NCBI GenBank assembly: GCA_009693985.1
Contig: SHWE01000015.1
Coordinates: forward strand, 1 to 42,259
DNA: 42,259 nucleotides
Source of the DNA: Alphaproteobacteria bacterium
Lineage (GTDB): Bacteria > Pseudomonadota > Alphaproteobacteria > Micropepsales > Micropepsaceae
Direction: 5' to 3'
The notes under the pieces were generated by a model. It made no database searches. It saw nothing but the letters and a program-made list of their open reading frames with translations, and was not told the DNA's origin. How positions within the stretch are numbered: the first letter of the stretch is position 1; every line of letters begins with the position of its first letter. The translations under genes and the position numbers were made by a program. This document shows, in pieces, positions 1 through 8,025 of this stretch.

Positions 1-43
1 CTCCCATGAACGCCAAGCCTTACAGCTTAGACGCGCACGGGAG

Positions 44-74
44 TTTGCCACCCGGGTCGCGCGATTCCAAGCCG
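44..74 (-). promoter_or_regulatory. 31-bp repeated upstream element, copy A
   Basis: This stretch matches 2425-2455 at 28 of 31 positions. Read on the minus strand it contains TTGGAA, a 17-nt spacer and CAAACT, a plausible sigma-70-like -35/-10 pair. It lies about 37 nt upstream of a minus-strand ATG at 7-5 that could start a gene to the left of the window. The other copy has a similar distance to its gene. The repeat is seen directly; the promoter role is inference. Apart from this element, bases 1-114 show no gene I can support. Confidence 0.5.
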
Positions 75-114
75 GCCGGGCAACGTCAGGCGCTCACGCG
101 CCCGTGCGCGGCGC

Positions 115-453
115 CTACTTCAAAAGCTCGATCGTCTTATGATCGGGCGGCTTGGGCAGGCTGCCGAGGAACGCGACCATGTCGGCGGCCTCGCGATCCG
201 AGACCATCGATTCCATATAGGGCGGCATAATGGTGCGCGGGCTGCGCAATTGCGCCACGAAGGCTTCGACCGGCAGCACCGGCGTCAGACGCGGACCTTC
301 GCGCCCGCCCTGCCCGACATAGCCGTGACAGGAATAGCAGCCCTTCACTTCGTATAATTGCTTGCCGGCTTGCGCATTGCCTTCGGCGGCCACCGCGGGA
401 AACGCGAAGGCGGCAGCGATTCCGAGAACCAAGATTTTTATTTGCACGTTCAC
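115..453 (-). CDS. Exported monohaem cytochrome c, cassette 1
   Basis: This is a 112-residue protein with an N-terminal Sec-type signal peptide (hydrophobic stretch at about 6-22, cleavage near VAA-EG). It has a single haem c motif, C39-Y-S-C42-H43. Met76 in 'IMPPY' is the likely sixth iron ligand. The fold should be a small class I-like cytochrome c acting in the periplasm as an electron carrier. The start is GTG at 453, chosen because AAAAGGGGAC lies about 8 nt upstream. The gene begins 14 nt after the stop of the ThDP enzyme at 468, so the two are almost certainly one transcript. The closest relative in the window is the cytochrome at 4517-4876, which sits in the same position behind a second ThDP enzyme. 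That pairing suggests the cytochrome accepts electrons from the enzyme, which is inference. Confidence 0.9.
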   Translation of the reverse strand: MNVQIKILVLGIAAAFAFPAVAAEGNAQAGKQLYEVKGCYSCHGYVGQGGREGPRLTPVLPVEAFVAQLRSPRTIMPPYMESMVSDREAADMVAFLGSLPKPPDHKTIELLK

Positions 454-467
454 GGGCGCGTCCCCTT

Positions 468-2396
468 TTATCTCGGCTGCGATACGACATCGATCAGCGC
501 GGGCTCGCCGCGCTTGACCGCATCCATCGCGCGCCGGATCGCGGGTCCGAGATCGTTCGGATTCTCGATCGGCCCTTGCCCGTACACGCCCATGGATTTC
601 GCCAGCGTCGAGAAATCGATGTTCGGATTAGAGATGTCGGTGCCGACATGGATCTTCTGCGTGTCGCGCGAACGGCGCGCGGCGATGCGCAACGTGTGCA
701 TGACCTCCATGTGATAGGCGCGGTTGTTGTGCACGATATAGAGGATCGGAATGTTGTGATGCGCGGCGGTCCATAGCGCCGTGTTGGTCATCATCATCTC
801 GCCGTCGCCGACGATGGCGGCGGTGACGCGCCCGGTGCCCTTGTTGGCGAGCGCGGCGCCCAAAGCCGCCGGCGCGTTGTAACCGACGCCCTGCGCGCCC
901 GAAATGCCCAGCCAATTATGCGGCTTGTTGAAGTCCCACAGACGATGCGGCCAATCGGACAGGAACGTCGTCTCGTTCGGGAAGGTCCAATCCTCTGTCT
1001 TCAGCACGTTCCACAATTCGGCGCAGGTGCGCGCGACCGAGATCGGGCTCGCGTCCCAGCCATAGGCGGCTTCGGCGCGCGCCGCTTCGAGCAGGCGCGG
1101 CGCCATGTCGGCGAGCTTCTTGCCGCGATCCGCAAGCGCTGCGTTACGGGCCGGCGTCAGTTCGCGTTTCACCGCGGCGACCAGCGATGGCATCGTCGCT
1201 TCGGCGTCGCCTGCGATGGAGAGATCGGCGTAGGCGTAGCGTTGCAGCTCGCCGTAATTCGACTTCACTTGCAGGCTCTCGGTGCCGATGTGAACGAGCT
1301 TGAGATTGGCCTGACGGTTCTGCCGCACCTGCGGACGGCCGATCAGATCGCGCACATCGTCCGTGATGCCGAACAGATCCCCCGGCTCGAGCGCGAGAAT
1401 GAGATCGGCCTGCGCGAAGGCCTGCTCGCGCCGGTTGGAATGATTGAATTTGTGCCGGTTGGGGAAATTCATGCGGTATCTGCCGTCGACCACCGCGCAT
1501 TGCACAAGCTCGGCAAGCTCGATGAGAAGCGCCGGGGCCTTCGCCGTACGGCCATAACGGTTGGCGTAGATGACCGGATTCTCGGCGGCGACCAGCAGCT
1601 TCGCCACTTCGCGCACCGCGGCCTCTTCGCCCTGCGGCTGCGCCTGGCGGCGGAGCTTGGGAATGCGCAAATGCGCTTCCTCGGCTTTGGGCAATTCTTC
1701 TTCCTGCAGATCGGCGTCGATCGTCACCAGTGCGGGGCCCATCGGCGCGACGGTGGCGATGTCGATGGCCTGCACGAAGGCATCCGCCGTCGCTTGCAGC
1801 GAGGTCGGCTGCGCGTCCCATTTGGTGAAGTCGCGCACCAGCGCGTTCTGGTCGAGCGCGGAATGATTCCATTCGACGATCGGACGCCGCGCCGAGGCAT
1901 TCTGGATGTTGCCGGAGATGATCAGCATCGGCACGCGGTCGGCATAGGCGTTGTAGACCGCCATCGCCGCGTGTTGCAGGCCGATGACGCCGCCGACCAT
2001 CGCGGCCATCGGCTTCTTCGCCACCTTGTAATAGCCATGCGCCATCGCGACGGCGCATTCCTCATGCAGCGTCATCAGGAATTCGGGCTTCTTGTTGTCA
2101 CCGTAATTGAGGAGCGATTCCTGAAAGCCGCGGAAGGTCGCGGCGGGAAGGCAGGCGACATAATCGATGTCGAGCGTCTTGACGACGTCGACCATGAAGT
2201 CGGAGCCCGAACGTCCCTGCGTCAGCACCTGGGCCGAGGGCAGCACATGCTCATTGGCGGGGACAGGCGGCACGGTCGAGGTTTGCGGCGCCGGCTGAGC
2301 GGCGGCTTTGGTCGCGGCGGCCAAGCCTGCGATGGGTCCCGCGGCGACGGCGCCCGCCAGGAACTGACGGCGCTTGATCTTAGGTTGCTTGGCCAT
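468..2396 (-). CDS. Tat-exported thiamine-diphosphate-dependent enzyme, cassette 1
   Basis: This 642-residue protein belongs to the ThDP-binding family of acetolactate synthase, benzoylformate decarboxylase and pyruvate oxidase. A twin-arginine signal (KIKRRQFLAG, residues 8-17, then a hydrophobic stretch ending AAA-Q) predicts export of the folded holoenzyme. The N-terminal Pyr domain has LHEE, with E112 as the likely cofactor-activating glutamate. The C-terminal PP domain has GDG at 530-532, then 24 residues and NN at 557-558, the canonical ThDP/Mg motif. The middle-domain text 'APMGPALV' recalls benzoylformate decarboxylase, but substrate and FAD content cannot be read off. The start is ATG at 2396, preceded by GGGAGGA; an upstream in-frame start at 2432 lacks this. 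It forms an operon with the cytochrome c at 453-115 and has a paralogue at 4902-6824. Confidence 0.88.
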   Translation of the reverse strand: MAKQPKIKRRQFLAGAVAAGPIAGLAAATKAAAQPAPQTSTVPPVPANEHVLPSAQVLTQGRSGSDFMVDVVKTLDIDYVACLPAATFRGFQESLLNYGDNKKPEFLMTLHEECAVAMAHGYYKVAKKPMAAMVGGVIGLQHAAMAVYNAYADRVPMLIISGNIQNASARRPIVEWNHSALDQNALVRDFTKWDAQPTSLQATADAFVQAIDIATVAPMGPALVTIDADLQEEELPKAEEAHLRIPKLRRQAQPQGEEAAVREVAKLLVAAENPVIYANRYGRTAKAPALLIELAELVQCAVVDGRYRMNFPNRHKFNHSNRREQAFAQADLILALEPGDLFGITDDVRDLIGRPQVRQNRQANLKLVHIGTESLQVKSNYGELQRYAYADLSIAGDAEATMPSLVAAVKRELTPARNAALADRGKKLADMAPRLLEAARAEAAYGWDASPISVARTCAELWNVLKTEDWTFPNETTFLSDWPHRLWDFNKPHNWLGISGAQGVGYNAPAALGAALANKGTGRVTAAIVGDGEMMMTNTALWTAAHHNIPILYIVHNNRAYHMEVMHTLRIAARRSRDTQKIHVGTDISNPNIDFSTLAKSMGVYGQGPIENPNDLGPAIRRAMDAVKRGEPALIDVVSQPR

Positions 2397-2723
2397 TTCA
2401 CGTCCTCCCAATCGACAAGGCGAATTTGCCACTCGGGGCGCGCAATTCCAAGCCGCGCCCGCCGCACCTTTTGTTGTAGCGGCGAAGGCGGCGGCGCCGA
2501 GCCAGTTTAGAATAGGTTGAATTTCAGTTTTCGACCCTCCCCCACTTCCGCAATGCGGGATAGATCGGGCCGTCCACCAGGATTCCCGCGAGCTTTGCCG
2601 GGGATAGCGGCAAGCCGTTCGGCCGATTCGGGAGCGCCTTCCGCTCTAATATGGGGAGGCGCAACTATGCCGCCACCAAAGCTTAGCTGATATATTCGCC
2701 CTACGAGCAGCGAGGTACACGCC
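2397..2723. promoter_or_regulatory. Divergent intergenic region between ThDP enzyme 1 and the DLH-like gene
   Basis: No gene is supported in these 327 nt. They hold the minus-strand leader of the ThDP enzyme, including the repeated element at 2425-2455. On the plus side, TATATT at 2691-2696 could be a -10 box for the DLH-like gene, but I see no convincing -35 partner. GCGAGG just before 2724 serves as the ribosome binding site. A 72-codon minus-strand frame at 2507-2725 has no recognisable features and is treated as chance. Confidence 0.4.
2425..2455 (-). promoter_or_regulatory. 31-bp repeated upstream element, copy B
   Basis: This copy matches 44-74 with three mismatches. On the minus strand it reads TTGGAA, 17 nt, CAAATT, and its near edge is 29 nt upstream of the ATG at 2396. 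Position and spacing fit a promoter or an operator over a promoter for cassette 1. The repeat is observed; the function is inferred. Confidence 0.55.
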
Positions 2724-3602
2724 ATGAGTGGGCACCAAATCGATCAAAAAATCATCGATCTCTATTACGAATATGCCCATACCCATCATGACCGCCGGAT
2801 GTTCATCGATGCCGCGACGAAGATTCTCGGCAGCACGGCGGCCGCGGTCACGGTTTTGACCGCGATCATGCCCGACGATGCGCACGCCGCGATCATCGTG
2901 GAAGACGATCCGCGCATCGTCACCGAGCGCATCAGCTTCACGGGCGTCACCGGACCGGTGAAAGCCTATTTGGCGCGGCCCAAGGACGATGCGAAGCATG
3001 GCGCGGTCGAGATCGTCCACGCCATCGGCGGCATCAGCCCGCACATCGAAGATCTGGCGCGGCGCTTCGCGGTCGAAGGCTATGTCGCGATGTCGGTCGA
3101 TTTTCTCTCGCCCGCCGGCGGCACGCCGGTCCCGCGCAACCCGGAAGTCGCCAAGATCACCCAATCGCTGAAACCCGAAGAGACCAACGGCAACGCCATC
3201 GCGGGCGTGCGCTATTTGCGCGCACGGCCCGAATCGAACGGCAAGGTCGCGGCAATCGGCTTCTGCTGGGGCGGCGGCGTCGTCAATCAGCTCGCCGCCA
3301 GCGACCCGACGCTGACGATCGGCGTGCCGTTCTACGGCCGCCCGCCGGCGTCCGTCGATGTGCCGAAGATCAAAGCCCGCATGCTGCTCAATTATGCCGA
3401 CGTCAAGCTCGACACCGGCTTGGGCCAAGTGCTGCCCGCTTACGAGGACGCGTTGAAGAAGGCCGGCACCAAATACGAGCTGCATGTCTATGACGGCGCC
3501 AATCATGCTTTCTTCGACGACACCGGCGCGCGTCATCACGCCGAATCGGCGAAGCTCGCCTGGAGCCGCACGCTGGCGCTGTTCAAGGAAACGCTGACCT
3601 AG
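2724..3602 (+). CDS. Tat-type dienelactone hydrolase-like alpha/beta hydrolase
   Basis: This is a 292-residue protein. The first 55 residues contain 'HDRRMFIDAA' and then a hydrophobic stretch ending DAHA-A, the N-terminal DRRxF arrangement of exported dienelactone hydrolase homologues, so a periplasmic location is likely. The catalytic domain (about 60-290) has the nucleophile elbow G-F-C181-W-G-G, the cysteine nucleophile of this family. H261 in 'ANHAFF' is the catalytic histidine, and an aspartate near 226-230 could complete the triad. The family hydrolyses lactones and related esters; the actual substrate is unknown. ATG at 2724 has GCGAGG 10 nt upstream. It is divergent from ThDP cassette 1, and its 3' end overlaps the convergent transporter gene by 20 nt. 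Confidence 0.87.
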   Translation: MSGHQIDQKIIDLYYEYAHTHHDRRMFIDAATKILGSTAAAVTVLTAIMPDDAHAAIIVEDDPRIVTERISFTGVTGPVKAYLARPKDDAKHGAVEIVHAIGGISPHIEDLARRFAVEGYVAMSVDFLSPAGGTPVPRNPEVAKITQSLKPEETNGNAIAGVRYLRARPESNGKVAAIGFCWGGGVVNQLAASDPTLTIGVPFYGRPPASVDVPKIKARMLLNYADVKLDTGLGQVLPAYEDALKKAGTKYELHVYDGANHAFFDDTGARHHAESAKLAWSRTLALFKETLT

Positions 3603-4452
3603 ATCGCGACAGCAGCAGGAACGACGCGCCGACGATCAACGCGCCGCTGACGATGACGGTCGGACCTATGGGTTCGGAGAACAGCAAAGCGGCGAAGAGA
3701 ATGGCATAGACCGGCTCCAACGCGACGAAGCCCGCGCACACGGCAGCCGGCAGCCGTTTCAATCCGAAAAAATAGAGCTGGTGCATGAGCGCCGTCGCCA
3801 CCACGCCGAGCCCCGCGAGAAGCGCCCAATCGGCGCCGCGCGGTGCGGGGGCTACGAATGGCAGGACGGGCAGCAGCAACAGCGCCACCGCGCCATTCTG
3901 ATAGAGCGAAAGCGTGATGGCATTGACGCGTCCGCCCAGACGCTGGCTGGCCAGCGAAAACTCCGCGAAGCACGCCGCCGATACGAGGCCGATCAGCGCC
4001 CCTTCCCGGGCTTTGGAATCATCGGGAAGGCCGCTGCCGACGAGCAGAAACACCGCGAGCACAATGGAGGCGCCCGAACCAAGCTCGATCAGCGCCGGCT
4101 GCCGCCCGCGTCTGACGGAGTCGATGAGAACGGTGATGAGCGGAAATGTGGCGAAGGTCAGGGTGGCCACCGCGACGCCGGCCTGCTGGACCGATATGAA
4201 GAACGTCACCCAGTGAAGCGCGAGAAGCGCGCCTGTTCCAACAGTCTTCATCGCTTCGGCATGGCTCAGGCGGAAATCTGCGCGGCGAATAAAGGCGAAC
4301 GCCAAAAGCGTGAGGCCTGCGAACGCGCCGCGCCCGGCGACGATCCAGACCGGCGAAACGGCGAGCTTGCCGAACAGCGCGGTGCTTCCGAACACGATTG
4401 CCGCGAGATTGACGGCCGCAAGCGCGGCCCATTGCGTGCCGCCGCTTTTCAT
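3583..4452 (-). CDS. EamA/DMT-family transporter
   Basis: This 289-residue, very hydrophobic protein has about ten predicted membrane helices arranged as two EamA halves. The N-terminal half includes 'FGSTALFGKLA' and the second half ends with the typical 'LEPVYAILFAALLFSEPIG' block. The family exports amino acids, metabolites or drugs; the substrate cannot be predicted. I chose ATG at 4452; an in-frame TTG at 4461 is possible, and neither has a strong Shine-Dalgarno. A strong terminator hairpin (4470-4497) sits only 17 nt upstream of the start. Transcription from the cytochrome gene behind it should therefore mostly end before this gene, leaving little room for its own promoter. The 3' end overlaps the DLH-like gene by 20 nt. 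Confidence 0.85.
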   Translation of the reverse strand: MKSGGTQWAALAAVNLAAIVFGSTALFGKLAVSPVWIVAGRGAFAGLTLLAFAFIRRADFRLSHAEAMKTVGTGALLALHWVTFFISVQQAGVAVATLTFATFPLITVLIDSVRRGRQPALIELGSGASIVLAVFLLVGSGLPDDSKAREGALIGLVSAACFAEFSLASQRLGGRVNAITLSLYQNGAVALLLLPVLPFVAPAPRGADWALLAGLGVVATALMHQLYFFGLKRLPAAVCAGFVALEPVYAILFAALLFSEPIGPTVIVSGALIVGASFLLLSRSRSAFP

Positions 4453-4469
4453 TCTTCGCAAAAGAAAAA

Positions 4470-4497
4470 GGCCGCGCGAGGTTTCGCCCGCGCGGCC
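4470..4497 (-). terminator. Rho-independent terminator after cytochrome c of cassette 2
   Basis: A perfect 9-bp stem, GGCCGCGCG (4470-4478) with CGCGCGGCC (4489-4497), encloses a 10-nt loop. On the minus strand it is followed by TTTTTCTTTT, an almost uninterrupted U-tract. It lies 20 nt past the cytochrome stop and just ahead of the transporter start. A plus-strand T-rich tail (TTTATTTTG) could make it work in both directions. Confidence 0.85.
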
Positions 4498-4516
4498 TTT
4501 ATTTTGCTTTCGCGGA

Positions 4517-4876
4517 TCAATTCCTAAGCATCGGGATCGATGCGGCGTCCGGCGATTTCGGAATTGTCAAAAGATGCGCGTAGATGTCGGCCGCCTGCTG
4601 ATCGGTGAGCACGCGCGCCGTATAGGGCGGCATCACCTGGCGCGGCGTGCGAAGCTGCACGACGAACGCCTCATAGGGCGTCACCGGATCGACGAGCTTG
4701 GGGCCCGCGCCGCCGCCCTGACCGGCAAAGCCGTGGCATTGGAAGCAGCCCACGCCTTCGTACAGCGTCTTGCCCGTGGCGGCGTTGCCGCGCGGCGGTG
4801 CTTGCGCGAACGCAAGGTTTGCAACGAGGAGGCCGGCTGCGATGCCGGCCCCCAATGTCAGAACGCGATGAAACAC
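4517..4876 (-). CDS. Exported monohaem cytochrome c, cassette 2
   Basis: This is a 119-residue protein with a Sec-type signal peptide (hydrophobic at about 5-24, 'AFAQA' cleavage region). It has one haem motif, C44-F-Q-C47-H48, and a likely Met axial ligand in 'VMPPY'. It closely resembles the 115-453 cytochrome around the haem and in the 'AF.VQLR.PR..MPPY' segment. GTG at 4876 is preferred because GGGAGG lies 4-5 nt upstream; a TTG 12 nt further up would place that motif inside the coding region. It starts 25 nt after the stop of the second ThDP enzyme and is followed by a strong terminator, so it is the last gene of that transcript. A role as electron acceptor of the ThDP enzyme is inferred from the duplicated pairing. 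Confidence 0.9.
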   Translation of the reverse strand: MFHRVLTLGAGIAAGLLVANLAFAQAPPRGNAATGKTLYEGVGCFQCHGFAGQGGGAGPKLVDPVTPYEAFVVQLRTPRQVMPPYTARVLTDQQAADIYAHLLTIPKSPDAASIPMLRN

Positions 4877-4901
4877 TGTGCCTCCCAAGTCTTTCGTAAA
4901 A

Positions 4902-6824
4902 TCAGCGCGGCTGCGACACGACGTCGATAAGCGCCGGTTCGCCGCGTTTCACCACCGCGAGCGCGCGGGCGATCGCGGGTCCGAGATCGTTCGGATTGCT
5001 GACCGGGCCTTCGGCATAGACGCCCATCGATTTGGCGAGCATGGCGAAATCGATGTTCGGATCGTTGATCACGGTGCCGATATGGGCGCGATCGATGCCG
5101 CGCTGGTTGCGCTGGGCCATGCGCTGCACATGCATGGTTTCCTGGTGATAGGCGCGGTTGTTGTGGATGACATAGAGGATCGGGATCTTGTGATGCGCCG
5201 CGGTCCACAGAATGCCGGGCGACATCATCAGATCGCCGTCGCCGTTGAGCGACACCGTCAGGCGGCCATGCTGCTTGTTGGCGAGCGCGGCGCCGAGCGA
5301 TGCCGTCGCCGTGTAGCCGACGCCGCCGCCGACCGAACGGCCCATCGAATTGTAGGGCTGGTCCATGTTCCACAGGCGATACGGCCATTCGGAGAGGAAG
5401 TTCGCCTCCGACGACATGGTGTATTGCTCGTTCTTGATCTGCTCCCACACTTCGGCGCAGGTGCGCGCGGTGCTGATCGGGTTCGAATTCCAGGCGACCG
5501 CCGCCTGGGCTTGGATCGCCTTCATGAAGCCGGCGCTCTGTTCCTTCAGCTTCTGGCCGCGCGTCGCCATCGCGCTGCGCCGCGCCGCCGTGACGTGCTT
5601 CTCGATCGCTTGGATCAGGAGCGGCGTCGTCGCTTCCGGATCGCCGGTGATGCCGAGGTCGGTCCCGACATAGCGGCCGTAATTGGTGAGATTGGAATTG
5701 AGCTGCGTGTCGAGCGTGCCGATCACGATCACCTTCGTGCCCGGGCGGATCTTGGAGCTCGCCGGACGGCCGATGATGTCGCTGACATTGTTGAGCGTGC
5801 CATAAAGGTCCATCGGCTCGAGCGCGAGCACGACGTCGGCCGCGCGCAACGCCGCGCCGCCGCGTTCCGTGTGATTGAGCGGATGGCGGTTGGGCATGTT
5901 CATGCGCGAGCGCTCGTCGATGACGGCGGCTTGCAGCACTTCAGCCAATTGCGCGAGGAGCTTGGGGCCTTCGGCGGTGCGCTGATAGCGGCCCGCGACG
6001 ATGACGGGGTTCTCGGCGTTGACGAGCAAGGCCGCCGCTTCCGCGATGCCGCCCGGATCGCCGACCGGCTGCGAACGCTTGCGCAGCTTGGGGATGACCA
6101 ATTCGTGGTGTTCGATTTCTTCTTCCTGCTGGTCGGCTTCGACTTCGATGAAGACCGGGCCCATCGGCGCCGTCACCGCAATGTCGTAAGCGCGCACCAT
6201 GCCTTCGGCGAAGTCCTGAAGGTTCTGCGCCTGGTCGTCCCACTTCACATAGCCGCGGACGATGGTGGCCTGATCATGCGCGCTGTGCGCCCATTCCACG
6301 CCCGGACGGCGCTCCGTGCCGTGACCGACATTGCCGGCCATGATGAGCATCGGGGCCTTGTCGCAATAGGCGTTGTAGATCGCCATCGAGGCATGCTGCG
6401 TGCCGACGACGCCGTGCACGAGAGAGGCCATCGGCTTGCCCGCGATCTTCGCGTAGCCGTGACACATCGCGACCGAGGCTTCTTCATGCAGACAGGTGAG
6501 GAACTCGGGCTTCGAGTTCATGCCGTAATTGATGATCGATTCCTGGATGCCGCGGAACGTGGAGCCCGGGCAGGAGGCGATGAATTCGATGTCCAGCGAG
6601 CGCAGGCAGTCGACCATGAAGTCGCCGCCGACTTTGCCGCTCGTCACCAGTGGCTGTGCTGCGGGCGGCTGCGTGTCGCCGACCGTTTGCGGCGTCGCGG
6701 GCACGGAAGGACGCGCTTGCGTCTGCGCCGCGGCTTTGGTCGCGGCTGCGAGTCCGAGCACCGGACCGGCGGCGACTGCTCCAGCAAGAAACTGACGGCG
6801 TTTAATGTTTGGCGTCTTGGACAC
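4902..6824 (-). CDS. Tat-exported thiamine-diphosphate-dependent enzyme, cassette 2
   Basis: This 640-residue protein is a paralogue of the enzyme at 468-2396. It has the same Tat signal core (IKRRQFLAGAVAAGP) and the same C-terminus (RGEPALIDVVSQPR). Its Pyr-domain motif is LHEE with E114 as the catalytic candidate, and its PP-domain motif is GDG at 528-530, 24 residues, then NN at 555-556. The middle regions and putative substrate-facing segments differ noticeably, for example 'CPGSTFRG' here versus 'LPAATFRG' in the other copy. The two may therefore use related but distinct substrates. GTG at 6824 is chosen: it has GAGG 9 nt upstream and aligns with the paralogue start, whereas a TTG at 6839 would include the ribosome binding site. 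The downstream cytochrome c completes the cassette. Confidence 0.88.
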   Translation of the reverse strand: MSKTPNIKRRQFLAGAVAAGPVLGLAAATKAAAQTQARPSVPATPQTVGDTQPPAAQPLVTSGKVGGDFMVDCLRSLDIEFIASCPGSTFRGIQESIINYGMNSKPEFLTCLHEEASVAMCHGYAKIAGKPMASLVHGVVGTQHASMAIYNAYCDKAPMLIMAGNVGHGTERRPGVEWAHSAHDQATIVRGYVKWDDQAQNLQDFAEGMVRAYDIAVTAPMGPVFIEVEADQQEEEIEHHELVIPKLRKRSQPVGDPGGIAEAAALLVNAENPVIVAGRYQRTAEGPKLLAQLAEVLQAAVIDERSRMNMPNRHPLNHTERGGAALRAADVVLALEPMDLYGTLNNVSDIIGRPASSKIRPGTKVIVIGTLDTQLNSNLTNYGRYVGTDLGITGDPEATTPLLIQAIEKHVTAARRSAMATRGQKLKEQSAGFMKAIQAQAAVAWNSNPISTARTCAEVWEQIKNEQYTMSSEANFLSEWPYRLWNMDQPYNSMGRSVGGGVGYTATASLGAALANKQHGRLTVSLNGDGDLMMSPGILWTAAHHKIPILYVIHNNRAYHQETMHVQRMAQRNQRGIDRAHIGTVINDPNIDFAMLAKSMGVYAEGPVSNPNDLGPAIARALAVVKRGEPALIDVVSQPR

Positions 6825-6960
6825 GGTTCCGTCCCTCAATGTTAGTTTGAGTTGTCCTCTTTGGCCGAGGAAAGCCCCGCAATTATGAGCGCTTTACCAC
6901 CCCAAAAAGTCAACTACAAGGTTGCAGTGTGAAATCGCGGTAATGTTTATGGGATCGGCC

Positions 6961-7974
6961 TCAGCGCAGCGGCGGCGCATACATCAAACCGCCCTGGCTC
7001 CAGATCCGATTTTGCCCGCGGAAAAGCTTGGCGCGGCTGTTCGCGCCGAGATGGCGGTCGTAGATCTCGCCGTAATTTCCACCCGCTCTGATAACGGCGG
7101 AGGTCCAGTTCGCGGAGAGGTTCGCCGGCCCTGCGGGCGGCGCCATCAGAAAGCGCCTTATGTCCGGATGCTCGCTTCCCCGCAGCGATTCGAGATTGGC
7201 GCGCGTGATGCCGAGCTCCTCGCCATTGATGAGGGCGAAGATCGTCCAGCGCACCGCGTCGAGGAATTGCTCGTCGCCTTTGCGCATCAGCGGCGCCAGC
7301 GGTTCCTTGGTCAGCTGCTCGGGAAGGATCGTGTAATCGTCCGGGTTCGGCGCTTTGGCGATCACCGCTTCGGCGAGTTCGGATGCATCCGCCGCCATCG
7401 CATCGCAGCGCCCTGCAAAGAACGCGTCTTCGGCCGCGGGCCGAAAATCGGTGACCATCGCTTTGAGCTGAAGATTCCGGGTGCGAAAATAATATTGCAG
7501 CGTGGGCACGAATTCGACGTCGCGCGAGACGCAGATCGTCTTGCCGGAAAGATCGGCGGCCGTTTTCACGTTGAGCCGCTTGGGCACCAGGAAGGTCTGA
7601 CCGTCATAGAAATAGATCGGCCCGTAGCGCAATTGGCCCGGCGCCTCGCGGCCATAGGTCCAGGTCAGGCCGCGAAACACGACGTCGATCGAATCGTCGC
7701 GCAGGAAATTCGGCAGCGTGTCGATTCCCTTGATAGCGATCTTGTTGGGATCGCCGAGGATCGCGGCGGCTATCGCGCGGCAGAGATCGACATCGAATCC
7801 CTGCCAGCGTCCTTGCGCATCGCGCTTGGAGAATCCCGCGGCCTCGATGCCGACGCCGCAGGTGAGAACCCCGCGCGCTTTGATGGCATCGAGCCGCGCG
7901 CCCGCTTGCGCCGCGACCGTGGCGGACAGCAGCGAAGCGACGATGAGAATTGCCAGGCTCTTGATCTTGCGCAT
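6961..7974 (-). CDS. Orphan amino-acid ABC transporter substrate-binding protein
   Basis: This is a 337-residue protein with a signal peptide (hydrophobic at 6-22, cleavage near VAAQA-G). It is a family 3 periplasmic binding protein of the general L-amino-acid (AapJ/BztA) type. Diagnostic parts are 'RGVLTCGVG', 'GFDVDLCRAIAAAI', 'DVVFRGLTWT', 'GKTICVS' and the C-terminal 'GGNYGEIYDRHLG'. Relatives capture polar amino acids for an ABC importer, but no permease or ATPase gene is adjacent. It may serve a distant transporter or have another sensing role. ATG at 7974 lies 51 nt from the divergent amine oxidase start. It is upstream of and co-directional with ThDP cassette 2, separated by 136 nt. 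Confidence 0.85.
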   Translation of the reverse strand: MRKIKSLAILIVASLLSATVAAQAGARLDAIKARGVLTCGVGIEAAGFSKRDAQGRWQGFDVDLCRAIAAAILGDPNKIAIKGIDTLPNFLRDDSIDVVFRGLTWTYGREAPGQLRYGPIYFYDGQTFLVPKRLNVKTAADLSGKTICVSRDVEFVPTLQYYFRTRNLQLKAMVTDFRPAAEDAFFAGRCDAMAADASELAEAVIAKAPNPDDYTILPEQLTKEPLAPLMRKGDEQFLDAVRWTIFALINGEELGITRANLESLRGSEHPDIRRFLMAPPAGPANLSANWTSAVIRAGGNYGEIYDRHLGANSRAKLFRGQNRIWSQGGLMYAPPLR

Positions 7975-8025
7975 ATCCGCCCGAACTGGAGGTTAAGCCC
8001 TTATCGATGATAAAGATGGGCTATT

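Noticed and set aside
918-2510. Long plus-strand open frame (530 codons) opposite ThDP enzyme 1
   Set aside because: It is antisense to a gene with clear motifs, its product is Arg/His-rich low-complexity text with no domain, and GC-rich DNA commonly leaves this frame open.
2507-2725. Small minus-strand frame in the divergent intergenic region
   Set aside because: It has no ribosome binding site or motif and overlaps the DLH start region; it is more likely promoter DNA.
4878-6845. 655-codon plus-strand frame opposite ThDP enzyme 2
   Set aside because: It is as long as the real gene but composed of Arg, Ala, His and Asp runs, with no signal or domain. The minus strand encodes the catalytic motifs.
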